A stretch of DNA of 64,000 nucleotides from assembly GCF_001182045.1 (NCBI RefSeq), contig NZ_CVTY01000006.1, positions 1 through 64,000 of the forward strand, read 5' to 3'. The position numbers and the translations under genes are program-made. Below the pieces are notes generated by a model. The model did not search any database and was not told the origin of the DNA. It was given only the letters and a program-made list of their open reading frames with translations. This DNA is from Dakarella massiliensis. GTDB lineage: Bacteria; Pseudomonadota; Gammaproteobacteria; Burkholderiales; Burkholderiaceae_F. Position 1 is the first letter of the stretch, and every line of letters begins with the position of its first letter. Below, piece by piece: positions 8,153-19,000 of this stretch.

Positions 8153-10144
8153 TCAGGCGTCGATCCCAAGCTTCTCCGCGGCGGCCTCAAAGGCCTTCAC
8201 GAAGCAGTCGAGCGGAGCGCGCACCGTACCGGCCGAGACCGTACCCGTGGTGGTGACACCGGACGTCGACACCGTGGTGTTCCCCGCGGTCACCGTGCCA
8301 AACGTCGCGGAATCGGCGGAAACCGTGCCAGCGGATACCGTGCCAGTCGTCGTGAGACCCGTGGAAGACACAGTGGTATTTCCCACCGTCACCTGATCCG
8401 CGGTCACAGTCCCCGCGGTCACCTGATCGGGATCGGCCGACACGGACGTGAAGGTCGCGGCATCCGTCGTTCCGACTGTCACCGTGCCGTCTTCAGCGGT
8501 CGACACAGCGGCGTTCTTTCCGGCCGCGATCTTCGCTACCGCGGTGCTGGAATCCGTCGTCGTTCCCTTATAGGTATTCGTTAAATAGTCATAGACGTCG
8601 CCGCCCGACACCGCGGTCTTCGACCCCTCGGCGATCACGCCGGAGCCGAGATTCGTGATCTGATTGCCCCCAGCGTTGATGCCGGAACCGGAAATCTTCA
8701 CGTTTCCGATCGTGAGGCTGCCCGCGGTTCCGAGGTTCACATTCTGAAGGAGGGAAACCGTGAGGACACCTTCATCCGCAGCTACCTGGATGTTGCCAGA
8801 GGTCACCGCGGCGTCCGCCGCCGCTCCGCCCTGGACCGTGACGGCTTCGCCGTTCTTCACGACGGACGACCCCGTGTCACCCTTAAACGTGAGGCTTGAA
8901 TTCTTGAGCTGAGCGACGTTCACGGCGTCGGTATCCAAGGTACCGGCCGCCACATTCTGAATCTGACGGGTCGAACCGGTGTTCGCGTTTCCGATCGACA
9001 TCGCGCCGTCAGTCGACACCCAGGCGGAACCCGTGTGCGTTTCACCCGACGGGTCGTAACCGATCTTGCCGGCTTCCGTATTCGCGTAGGAGTTCGCGCC
9101 AAGCGCGATCGCGCCTTCGCCGACCGTCAGAGCGTTCGCGCCCATGGAGAACGAATTCTTCCCGTAAGAAGCGGCTCCGTAGCCGATCGCGGTCGAGAGT
9201 TCGCTGTTCGCGCCGCTCCCGTAACCGATCGCCGTGGAGTTCGCGCCGGACGCGTGGGACGAAATACCGATCGCGGTCGCCCAGTAAGCGCCGTTCGAGT
9301 CACTGGCCGTGCTGAAGGAGCCGACGGCGAGTGACGAGATACCGGCGGACGCCCCGTAACCCACGACGGCGGAATAGTCCGCGCCGGACGCGCCGTGGCC
9401 GATCACGACCGCGTTCGACCCGGTGGTCGACGCGCCAGCGCCGATCACGACGAGCTCATTATTTCCGTAATAGGTGCCGCCGGACGGATTGATGATGACA
9501 GATTCGTTAGAGGTGGACTTGAGGTCGCTGCCGATCAGGACGAGATCCGACGGGCCATAGCCGTAGATACCGGCCTGGTTATTCGTGCCGAGAATCACGG
9601 TGTTCGTCGTTCCGACGTCCGCGAAGTTGCCGCTTCCGATAATCGGGGTCGACGCGCCCTGGCTCGAGACGGAGACGCCGCTCGCGAGCGTGAGTTCTTT
9701 ATCAGTCAGAGAGGAATACGACGTGGAGGAGCCCGCGTTCAGCTGCGTCGCGGTGAGCTCACTCTCGTCCCCGAGGTTCACGGTATCCGCGAGTCCGAAG
9801 GTGATCGAGGCACCGTCCGCGGTATCCGTGACGGCCGCCTGAAGGTTCCCGTCGGTATTCACGGAAAGCGTGTCCGCGTCAGACACCACGGCGGACTTAT
9901 TTCCGTTCCCGGCCGCCTTGATCGTATAGGCGAGCGCCGGAGCGGACGCGGAAATCGCGGCGAAGATCACCGTGTGGACGAGGTTAAGGACACCGGGAAG
10001 GCGCTTTTTCGCGCGGCGAGTGGTATGGCGTTCGGTGCACCAATCCTGCGCGGCTGCAGCCGCGCCGTACACCTTGACGCCCGCGGGCGAAGAAGTTTTG
10101 GCAGGGTTCATATCTGTGGCAAGGAGTCGCTTAATTTTTTTCAT
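8153..10144 (-). CDS. Trimeric autotransporter-like adhesin fragment lacking a membrane anchor
   Basis: The protein has about 663 residues from ATG 10144. An extended N-terminal region (MKKIKRLLATD, then a long basic stretch) precedes a hydrophobic segment ending APALAY near residue 73, as in large autotransporters. The body has YadA-like head repeats (motifs of the type STAIGYGSGANS, FSMGANALTVG), then a neck (RQIQNVAAGTLDTDAVNVAQL) and short Thr/Val/Ser-rich repeats. No YadA C-terminal barrel follows. Instead the last 22 residues, RAPLDCFVKAFEAAAEKLGI plus DA, are unlike the repeats and look like the tail of an unrelated protein. Without an anchor it could not be surface-displayed by the usual route, so it is probably a deletion fusion or an adhesin donor cassette. 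Confidence 0.72.
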   Translation of the reverse strand: MKKIKRLLATDMNPAKTSSPAGVKVYGAAAAAQDWCTERHTTRRAKKRLPGVLNLVHTVIFAAISASAPALAYTIKAAGNGNKSAVVSDADTLSVNTDGNLQAAVTDTADGASITFGLADTVNLGDESELTATQLNAGSSTSYSSLTDKELTLASGVSVSSQGASTPIIGSGNFADVGTTNTVILGTNNQAGIYGYGPSDLVLIGSDLKSTSNESVIINPSGGTYYGNNELVVIGAGASTTGSNAVVIGHGASGADYSAVVGYGASAGISSLAVGSFSTASDSNGAYWATAIGISSHASGANSTAIGYGSGANSELSTAIGYGAASYGKNSFSMGANALTVGEGAIALGANSYANTEAGKIGYDPSGETHTGSAWVSTDGAMSIGNANTGSTRQIQNVAAGTLDTDAVNVAQLKNSSLTFKGDTGSSVVKNGEAVTVQGGAAADAAVTSGNIQVAADEGVLTVSLLQNVNLGTAGSLTIGNVKISGSGINAGGNQITNLGSGVIAEGSKTAVSGGDVYDYLTNTYKGTTTDSSTAVAKIAAGKNAAVSTAEDGTVTVGTTDAATFTSVSADPDQVTAGTVTADQVTVGNTTVSSTGLTTTGTVSAGTVSADSATFGTVTAGNTTVSTSGVTTTGTVSAGTVRAPLDCFVKAFEAAAEKLGIDA

Positions 10145-10973
10145 CTGAGACTCTCTTCTCTCCAAATTCAATCTGTCACGTGAGCCGGCCGCACTCTCCA
10201 AGCAGACAGCTCACTTACTAAATGTTCAGCAAAAGTTCGAAACCGCTAATTTTAGTAAAGAGGAAAGAAATATGCTCGTGTTTTGTATTTTTCTCTATTA
10301 CCGTGAAGGGATAGCCCAAAGTAGTGAAATTTAAATTAGGTATGAGTTTTGTAACTTTTAAATGTTCCGGAAACCAGCTGTTTTAAGGGGTGTACGGGAA
10401 TTTTTGTGAATAGCTGTCAAAAATCCAAAGTTTTCAGACTAAAAATATCGGCTCTCTTCGAATCCCTGATTGCGTAATACGCACTTTTCTGTCGTTATCT
10501 TCGTCGATTTTTCACGATCGCTATCAGGTTCCTGTCGCTTTACAACTTCCCGACCGCTGTTCCGTATACGAAAAACGAAACGCGAGTCACTCTTAATGCC
10601 AAAAATGAAATTGATAAAAATGCATTCACAGGGATTTGACGGGGCGTATCGAAGGATTAATCCCTTAGGTGGGTCCGTTCGACATAAATTTCACCCCTTC
10701 TTCCGGCGTTGAAAAAGATACAGTATTGAAATTGAACAGATTTTCTGGGGTTGTTTCTAAGTGATGGATCCATAGGCAAAAAACATAAATACGGGGTGGT
10801 ATTCCATGGGGGTACACCGGATTTTCCGTATTCTAGGGTATTTTCCTTACATAAACATGGGATAGGACTTTCCCTAGTTACCTACTTTTTTAGGTAGGAA
10901 CACCGGGTTTCGGGCCGAAATCTTTACACTTTTTTGACCGGAAACCCGTTTTTTCTTGAGAACGAACCGCAGT
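10145..10973. other. Long AT-rich intergenic region between adhesin genes
   Basis: About 830 bases with no supported ORF on either strand. It is much richer in A and T than the genes around it and contains several short palindromes, for example ACCTA-N6-TAGGT near 10881-10896. The promoter of the anchorless adhesin should lie in its left part and a strong terminator marks its right end. Confidence 0.4.
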
Positions 10974-11007
10974 AAAAACCGGGGAGAGACGTCCGCCCCT
11001 CCCCGGT
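10974..11007 (-). terminator. Rho-independent terminator of the giant adhesin
   Basis: Perfect 9-bp stem ACCGGGGAG/CTCCCCGGT with a 12-base loop, followed on the minus strand by TTTTT. It lies about 105 bases after the stop codon at 11113. Confidence 0.8.
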
Positions 11008-11112
11008 AATCTGAACAACTTTGAAAATTCCCGACCCAGTTGATAAGCACTTTTTGACGTGCTTAAGCGTTGCTAAAAGCCCGGTTTCAGGGGATCTTCA
11101 GTTGCGAGGCCG

Positions 11113-12103
11113 TTACTTCTTTCCTCCCGCCGTGAGCGCCCGGACCGCGGCTTCGAGTTTCTCAAGCCTCGCCTTCGTTTCATCGAGCTCGGCCTGAGTC
11201 TTCGAGAGCTTCGCGTCCTGGGTCGCGAGCGCGGTCTTCTGCGCCGCGAGCTTCTCATCCTGCGTCGTGATCCGCGTGCGGGCGACCGCTAACTGAGCCG
11301 AAAGGTCGCGGTTTTCGCTATCGAGACTCACAAGCCTCGCCGCCATCTGCTGCGGCTTCTGAGCAAGCGTATCGCCGCCGAACCGGTAGCTGAAACTCAG
11401 GTTCCCCATCACGTCATCATTCCCCACAGCACCGCCGAGCGAAATGAGGGAGTTCTCTGTCGGCCGCACGAAGAGACCCACAGCTGCCGCGCCGGATCCC
11501 CGGTACGCGCCGCCGCCAATCGACACCGACACGCGGTGATCCTCATCAAAGGGGAGCGGGTGGAGCGAGGCGATCGCTGCGGCCTGCGCCCCCACATCGT
11601 TGATCCGGCGATTAAGCCGCGCGTCGTTCCTCGCCAATTGATTGATCGCGTCCGAATTCTGGATCACCGCCTGGTTCGTGGTCCAGAGCTGACCGCCCGT
11701 CACGGCCTCGGTCGACCCTTCGGCGATCTCCCCAGCTTTCACGTTCGTGATCTTGAGGTTCCCGGCGTCGACGCCGTTCGATGTGAGGCTCGGCCCGTTC
11801 CCGACCGAGACGCCGTCTGTCGTCACCGTGGTGTTCCCGACCGTCACCTTGTCGAACGACACCTCGCTCGCGGTGCCGATCGTGAGGGTGTTGTTCTCAG
11901 TCGTGATCGCCATGTTTTTGCCGAACGAGTAGCCGATCGATTTGGAACTCGTCGACGTCGTGTTTCCGAGGACATCGGTCGTCGTCTGCATGATCGTGAT
12001 CGATCCATCCGCCACCGTGAAGTTCGCGACCTTGGTTTCAGTGGCCGCCCCGGCGTCCGCGGAAATCTTATCCGCGAGCGTCTGGATCGCGGAGTAGACC
12101 TGA
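11113..12103 (-). pseudogene. Giant trimeric autotransporter, C-terminal segment: YadA anchor plus coiled coil
   Basis: This frame holds the last 330 residues of the giant adhesin. It contains a terminal stalk unit, the neck AEGSTEAVTGGQLWTTNQ, a short coiled coil with paired Asn/Arg positions, and the YadA-type membrane anchor (IASLHPLPFDEDHRVSVSIG to LGGAVGNDDVMGNLSFSYRF). The anchor forms one third of a 12-strand trimeric outer-membrane barrel. Unusually, the protein does not end at the aromatic residue of the last strand but continues for about 85 residues as a heptad-rich coiled coil ending LEKLEAAVRALTAGGKK. The frame is joined to the upstream stalk only if one G is restored at 12104-12107. 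As it stands it has no start of its own with a ribosome-binding site. Confidence 0.8.
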
Positions 12104-15100
12104 CCCCTGTCACCACGTCCGTGCTGTTGGCCGCAAGGGCACCCGTGCCGGCGTTCGTGATCGTGGAGCCGCCCGCGTTGATGCCGGCGGTCGTAAAGAA
12201 CGCGCCGTTCGAGAGCGTCACGCCGGTCGACCCGATCGTGGTGCCGGAACCCGCGGTCCCGAAGGTCGCGGAGGTGAAGACCGGGGTGAGGCTCATCCCG
12301 ATCGTGACACTGCCGTTCTCTCCCGAAAGCTCGACGTTATCCCCGGCGACGTAACTGATCGCCCCGTTATTCGCGACCCGGAAGGTGGACGTGGAGCTCC
12401 CGTCCCTCACGTTCACGGTGTAGCCCGTGTTCGCGCTTGTCGCGTAGTTGCTTTGCAGATAGTCATACACGGCGGAACCCGAGACCGCTGAGGAGTCCGT
12501 TGACGTGATGCCGCCTGACTGCAGGTTCGTGATCGGTTTCCCGGCCATATCGATACCGGCTGACGACACCGAGACGCCGCCGAAGTTGCCGCTCGCCGCC
12601 GTGATCGCGCCGGTCGACGCGAGAAGCGAAATCGCGCTGCCGACCGTGATGCCGTCCGCCGTGACGCCGGTGGTGTTTGTGCCATCCGTGACCGAGAGCC
12701 TAGTGGAGCTAAACGTCGCGCCGTTCGACGCGGTGCCGGCGGTGACGCTAGATGCGGTCACCGTGCCGGTCGTTGTGAGACCGGAATCCGACACTGTGGT
12801 GTCACCGGTCGTGAAGGATTCAGACGTAACCGAGTCCCCGGTGATCGTGGTCTTCGCGGTGTCAGTGCCCACTGTCACGGAGTCCGACGCGGCGACGGTC
12901 TTAAAGGTGACATCGTCCGATGTCGCGATCTTCACCGACCCGTCGCTCTCAAGCGTGAGGCTCACATTCGTCCCCTCATCGAAATTCAGCGTGCTCGAGA
13001 GCGGGATGAGGTTATCGGACGAATTGTGATTCACGGTCGAACGGACGCCCGTCTGATCCGCGGTCTTGTAATTCTGATCAAGATACGCGGCCACCGCGGC
13101 TCCGGTCACCGCCTCATCATTCCCCGACGCGATAGCGCCGGAGGTGAGCCCGGAGATTTTGCCGTCCGACCCGATCGACACCTTTCCGATCGTCGCGGTG
13201 GCAGCGGTGAGGTTTCCAGAGATCGCGGCGGAGGTCGCGGTGAGGCCCGAAGCCGTCAGGGCGTTCCCCGAGGTTCCGACCGTGACACCGGAGCTGTTAA
13301 CCGTCGTCTGCCCAGCCGTAAAGGTGTCAGCACTGACGCTCGAAGCGGTCACGGTTCCGGTCGTCGTAAGGCCGGAGTCCGTCAGGGTCGACGCCCCGGT
13401 CGAGAAGGATTCGGAGGTCACCCCGCTTCCGGTCACCTGGGTCGTCGTATTGCCCGACCCCACCGTGAGGGAATCGGTCGCCGTCACGGTGCTGAAGCTC
13501 GGGGTGGACGACACGCCATACGTCACGGTGCTGTTTTCGAGCGACACCGTCGCGTTGGTGCCCGCGGCGTAGGTCAGAGCGCCGTTCGGATCCACCTTGT
13601 AAGTGTCCGAACCGACGGTCGCGGTCCAGCCGGAATTAGCGGACGTGGTGTAGTTCTGGCTCAGGTAAGAGGCCACCGCCCCGCCTGTCACGGCTTCATT
13701 GTTATCCGCCGCGATGGTGCCGGACGTGAGATTCGAGATCTTCCCGTCTGTCCCGATCGACACCCCGCCGATCGTCGCGGTCGCGGCGGTCAGGTTTCCG
13801 GAAATCGCGGCGGTTGTAGCCGTTAGTCCGGAGGATGTCAGGGCGTTCCCGGTGGTGCCGACCGTAATCCCGGAACTGTTCACCGTAGTGCTGCCAGCCG
13901 TAAAGGTGTCAGCACTGACACTCGAAGCTGTCACCGTCCCGGTCGTCGTGAGGCCGGAGTCGGTCAACGTCGACCCTCCGGTCGTGAAGGATTCGGATGT
14001 GACCGAGTTCCCCGTGACCGTGGTCTTCGCGGTGCCGGAGCCGACCGTCACGGAGTCTGTCGCGGCGACAGTCTTGAAGGTGACATCCTCCGCCGTCGCG
14101 ACTTCCACTGAGCCGTCGTCCAGCAGCGTGAGCGTGATGTTATCCGCCGAATCAAAGTTCAGCGTATCGGTGAGCGCGGCATCACGGTTCGCGACACCAT
14201 TCACCGACGCCCGGACGCCGGTTTCGGCGGACGTCTTGTAATTCTGATCAAGGTACGCGGCGACCGCCCCGCCCGTCACCGCTTCATTGTTATTCGCGGC
14301 AATGGTACCGGAGGTGAGATTCGAGATCTTCCCGTCCGTCCCAATCGATACGCCGCCGATTGTCGCGGTGGCTGCGGTCAGGTTACCGGCGATGGAGGCC
14401 GAAGACGCGGTAAGGCCGGAAGACGTCAGAGCGTTTCCTGACGTGCCGACCGTGATGCCCGTGCTGTTAACAGTCGTTGTGCCGGCCGTGAAGGTATCGG
14501 CACTGACGCTCGAAGCGGTCACGGTTCCGGTCGTGGTGAGACCGGAGTCCGTCAAGGTCGACGAGCCGGTTGAGAAGGATTCAGAGGTCACCCCGCTTCC
14601 CGTCACCTGAGTGGTCGTGCCATCCGACCCCACCGTGAGGGAATCCGTTGCCGTGACAGTCGTGAAGCTCGGGGTCGACGAGATGCCGTACGTCACCGTG
14701 CCGTTTTCAAGCGACACCGTCGCGTTGGTGCCGGCTGCGTACGTGAGAGTGCCGTTCGGATCCACCTTATAGGTGTTGTCACCCACGGTCGCGGTCCAGC
14801 CGGAATTCGCGGACGTTGTGTAGTTCTGACTCAGGTAAGCAGCGACCGCGCCGCCTGTCACCGCCTCATTGTTATCCGCCGCGATAGTGCCGGACGTGAG
14901 ATTCGAAATCTTGCCGTCCGACCCGATCGATACGCCGCCGATTGTCGCGGTCGCGGCCGTGAGGTCACCGGCAATGGTGGCCGAAGACGCGGTGAGTCCG
15001 GACGTCGTCAGAGCGTTCCCAGAAGTGCCGACCGTAATGCCGGAAGTGTTAACCGTGGTCGTGCCGACCGTAAAGGTATCGGCGCTGACACTCGAATCGG

Positions 15101-16028
15101 TCACCGTGCTGAAGCTCGGCGTATCCGAGACGCCTACCGTCACCGTACCGTTCGCCTGAGACACCGTGGCGTTCGTACCGGCAGCAAAAGTGAGCGTGCC
15201 ACCCGGAGCAACAGTGGACGACGTGCCGCCCGCTGAAACCGTGATTCCGGAAGCCGAAGTGGTCGAGTAATTCGCAGCCAAATAGTCTGCGACTGCTTTA
15301 CCTGTGACAGCGTTGGTATCGTTCGACGCGATCGAGCCGGACGTGAAACCAGAGATGGTGTTTCCGGTTCCTCCAATCTTGATATCGCCGACATTCACCT
15401 GATTTGCGGACAGCGTGCCGTTAATCGTCGCTGCGGACGCGGTGAGTCCAGAGGACGTCAGCGCGTTACCTGAAGTTCCAACCGTGACGCCCGTGCTGTT
15501 AAGGGTGGTCGTGCCAGCCGTCACCTTAAAGCCCGACCCCGTAGTGGTCGAATAGTTATCCGCAAGGTACTTCGCCACCTCGCCGCCTGTCACCGCTTCA
15601 TCGTTATCAGCCTCAATGGTGCCGGACGTGAGATTCGAGATCTTGCCATCCGTTCCGATCGACACACCGCCGATCGTGGCGGAGGTCGCGGTGAGACCGG
15701 ACGTGGTCAGGCTGTTCGTGACCGACCCGCCGCTTGAAATCGAGAGTCCCGTGGACGAGAGCGTCGCCCCGGTGGCTGAGGTTCCGGCCACAACCGTCCC
15801 AGACGTCGTGAGACCGGAGTCCGTGAGTGTCGAGGCACCCGTCGTGAAGGTTTCCGAAGTGACCGAAGTAAAGGTCGGGGTCGACGAAATCCCATACGTC
15901 ACCGTGCCATTCTCTTGAGACACAGTGGCGTTGGTACCGGCCGCGAAGGTGAGCGTGCCGCCCGGGGCGATCGTCGACGCCGCGGTCGAGCCGTCGGTCA
16001 CCGAGAATCCGGAACCCGAAGTCGTCGT
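12104..16028 (-). pseudogene. Giant trimeric autotransporter, middle stalk segment
   Basis: This segment continues the same frame directly after the TAA at 16029-16031 and runs to the slip at 12104-12107. There the frame changes and becomes Arg-rich nonsense to a stop at 11844. It encodes about 1,308 residues of stalk: repeated units with the phrase SIGTDGKISNLTSGTI, a neck VTGGAVAAYL, and Thr-rich strands such as FTAGTTTVNSTGITVGTSG. The units are alternating 582- and 588-base repeats. The first possible start is GTG 16001 without a ribosome-binding site, so it is probably not expressed alone. Loss of one G in the run read as ACAGGGGTCAG explains the frame change, because a fifth G restores TGGQVYSAIQTLAD. 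Confidence 0.8.
13068..15050 (-). repeat. Alternating 582/588-base stalk repeats (1,170-base super-unit)
   Basis: Equivalent positions (the Asn-Tyr codons that follow each neck) occur at 13068, 13650, 14238 and 14820, giving steps of 582, 588 and 582 bases. Two unit types alternate. One reads NYKT..TGVR and the other NYTTSANSGWTATVG. The higher-order period is therefore 1,170 bases (390 residues). This regular ABAB pattern suggests duplication of a two-unit block by unequal recombination. Confidence 0.75.
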
Positions 16029-19000
16029 TTAATTCGCAGCCAAGTAATCCGCGACGGCCTTACCCGTGACAGCATTGGTGTCGTTCGACGCGATCGTGCC
16101 GGAAGTAAAGCTAGAGATAGTGTTCCCGGTTCCGCCGATCGTGATATCGCCGACATTCACCTGCGTCGCGGAAAGCGTGCCGTTGATCGTGGCGGCTGTC
16201 GCCGTAATCCCAGAGGAGCCCCAGGTGTTCCCGGTGCCAAGCGACAGAGCCGAGGCATTCACGGTCCCCGTTGTAATCGTGTTTCCGGAAACCGTGGTCT
16301 GATTGCCGACCGCCCCGACTGTCAGCTGCCCCGCAATGTCCGCTTTCGACGCGGTGAGCCCGGTGTTCGTGAGTGTGTTTCCGGAACCGGCGCTGAACCC
16401 GGTCGGGGTCACTGTCGCGGAGTCTGTTCCCTCTTTCACGGTGAGACCGGAGGACGCGAGGGTCGACCCCGTGGCAGAGGTGCCAGCCAATACCGTTCCG
16501 GTCGTTGTGAGACCGGAATCCGTAAGACCCGACGCTCCGGTCGAGAAGGATTCAGACGTTACCCCGCTTCCGGTGATCTTCGTGTTAGACGCGGTATCCC
16601 CGACCGTTACCGAGGTCGCGGCTGCCACGGTTGTGTACGAGGGGTTCGCGGAGGTCGAAATCGTGAGCGTTCCGGTGCTCGAGAGCTCGGCGCTGAGGTT
16701 ATCGTCCGTCGCGTAAGTCAGCCCCCCATTCGGATTCACCTTGTAAGTGGTGCTGCCCACCTTCGCGGTCCAGCCGGAATTCGCGGTGGTCGTGTAATTC
16801 TGCAGCTCAGACCACACCGCGCCGCCCGAGACAGCATCCGTGCTGTTCTGCGAGATAGAGCCTGACGTGATATCCGTGATGGTCTTGCCGTTCAAATCAA
16901 GACCAATCGACGTGATGCCGACGCCGCCGATTGTCGCGGCGGTCGCCGTGATTCCAGTGGATCCCCAGGAGTTTCCTTCGCCAAGCGACAGAGTCGAGGC
17001 ATTCACAGTCCCTGTTGTGACCGTATTTCCGGAAATGGTGGTCTGATTGTCAGACGTACCGACCGTCAGCTGCCCCGCTATATCCGCTTTCGATGCGGCG
17101 AGTCCCGTGTTCGTGAGTGTGTTCCCGGAACCGGCGCTGAATCCGGTCGGCGTCACCGTCGCGGAGTTCGTTCCCTCTTTCACGGTGAGACCCGAGGACG
17201 TGAGCGTTGAACCCGTGGCGGATGTACCCGCCGTCACCGAACCGGTCGTTGTAAGGCCGGAATCCGTAAGCACCGACGCCCCGGTCGAGAAGGATTCAGA
17301 CGTTACCCCGGTTCCGGTGATCTCGGTGTTCGAGGTCTCATTCCCAACGGTCACAGAAGTCGCAGCTGCCACTGTCGTGTAAGAGGGGTTCGCGGACGTG
17401 GAAACGGTCAGAACACCCTTATCACTCAGCGCGACACTGAGGTTCGAGTCGGTTGCGTAAGTCAGCGCCCCATTCGGATTCACCTTATAAGTGGTGTCAC
17501 CCACCTTCGCGGTCCAGCCGGAATTCGCGGTCGTTGTGTAATTCTGCAGCTCAGACCACACCGCGCCGCCTGAGACGGCATCCGTGCTGTTCTGCGAGAT
17601 AGAGCCTGACGTGATATCCGTGATGGTCTTGCCGTTCAGATCGAGCCCCGTCGACGTGATGCCGACGCCGCCGATTGTCGCGGCAGATGCGGTGATGCCG
17701 TCCGTTGTATTCCAGGTGTTACTGGTATCAAGCGACAGCGTCGAAGCGTTTACGGTGCCAGTCGTAATGGTGTTACCGGAAACCGTGGTCTGACTGCCTA
17801 TTGTTCCAAAGGTCAGAGTCCCGGTCACAGCGGCAGCGCTGGCGGCGAGTCCGGTGTTCGTGAGACTGTTTCCGCTCGTTCCCACGGTGAGACCGGAGGC
17901 GTTGAGCGTTGCCGTATTGGCATCCGTCCCATCAGTTGTCACCGTGAGACCGGAGGACGTGAGCGCCGCGCCGGCGCTACCGCTGCCTGTCGCGTTCAGC
18001 GTCCCAGTGGTCGTGACCCCTGCGTCACTCAGCGAGGTCGCCCCGGTCTGAACCGTTTCTGTGGTGACTGTACTGCCAGAGATCGTGGTCTCGCTCCCCG
18101 TCGATCCCACAGTCACGGTCCCGGAAACCGCGGCCGATGTCGCCTCGAGACCTGAGGTGGTCAGCGAATTCCCCGTTCCCGCCGTGAACCCGGTCGAGGA
18201 CACACTCGCCGTATTCGTGGCGTCCTTCACCGTGAGACCCGTGGAGGCAAGCGTCGAACCCGCCGTGGCGGTGCCAGCCAGTACAGTACCGGATGTGGCA
18301 AGACCCGAATCTGTCAGAGAAGAGTCTCCGGTCGAGAAAGTTTCCGCCGCGACTGACGTATAGGACGGTGTCGCGAAGGTCGATACTGTGAGGGTGCCGG
18401 CGTCTGAAAGCGCGAGGCTCAGGTTCGAATCCGTCGCATAGGTCAGCGCGCCGCCAGGAGCCACGTGGTAAGAGCTCGTTTCTCCAACTTTGGCGTTCCA
18501 CCCCGCGCTCGATGTCGGCGTGTAGCTCTGGAAATAAGACCAGATAGCGCCGCCCGACACCGCGTCCGTACTATCCTGCGCGATGCCATTCGTTCCTGCG
18601 CCGAGCCCTGTGATCGGGCTGCCGGCCATATTGATGCCGCTCGAATTCCAAAGCATCGAACTTCCGACCTGCACCGCGTTGGTGTTCAGCCGGGTCGCTT
18701 TGATAATGCCGGAAGATGCCGTAAGGGAAATATTGGGATTCCCATTCGTCAGGCCAAGAGAAATCCCGGTGTCTGATATCGACGTATTCCCAATGGTGAG
18801 GGAGCCTGTGCTTCCCAGATCCACGTCTTTCACGAGCGACACGGTGAGCGTGCCTTTACTGGAAGCAACCGAGATATTGCCGGTCGACGCGGTTTCACCC
18901 GAGTCCGCCCCGCCCTTGATTGTCACCGTATTCGCGTTCTTCACCATCGAGGTGCCCGTGTCACCCGCGAAGGAAATATTGGAATTGATCAGCTGAGCGA

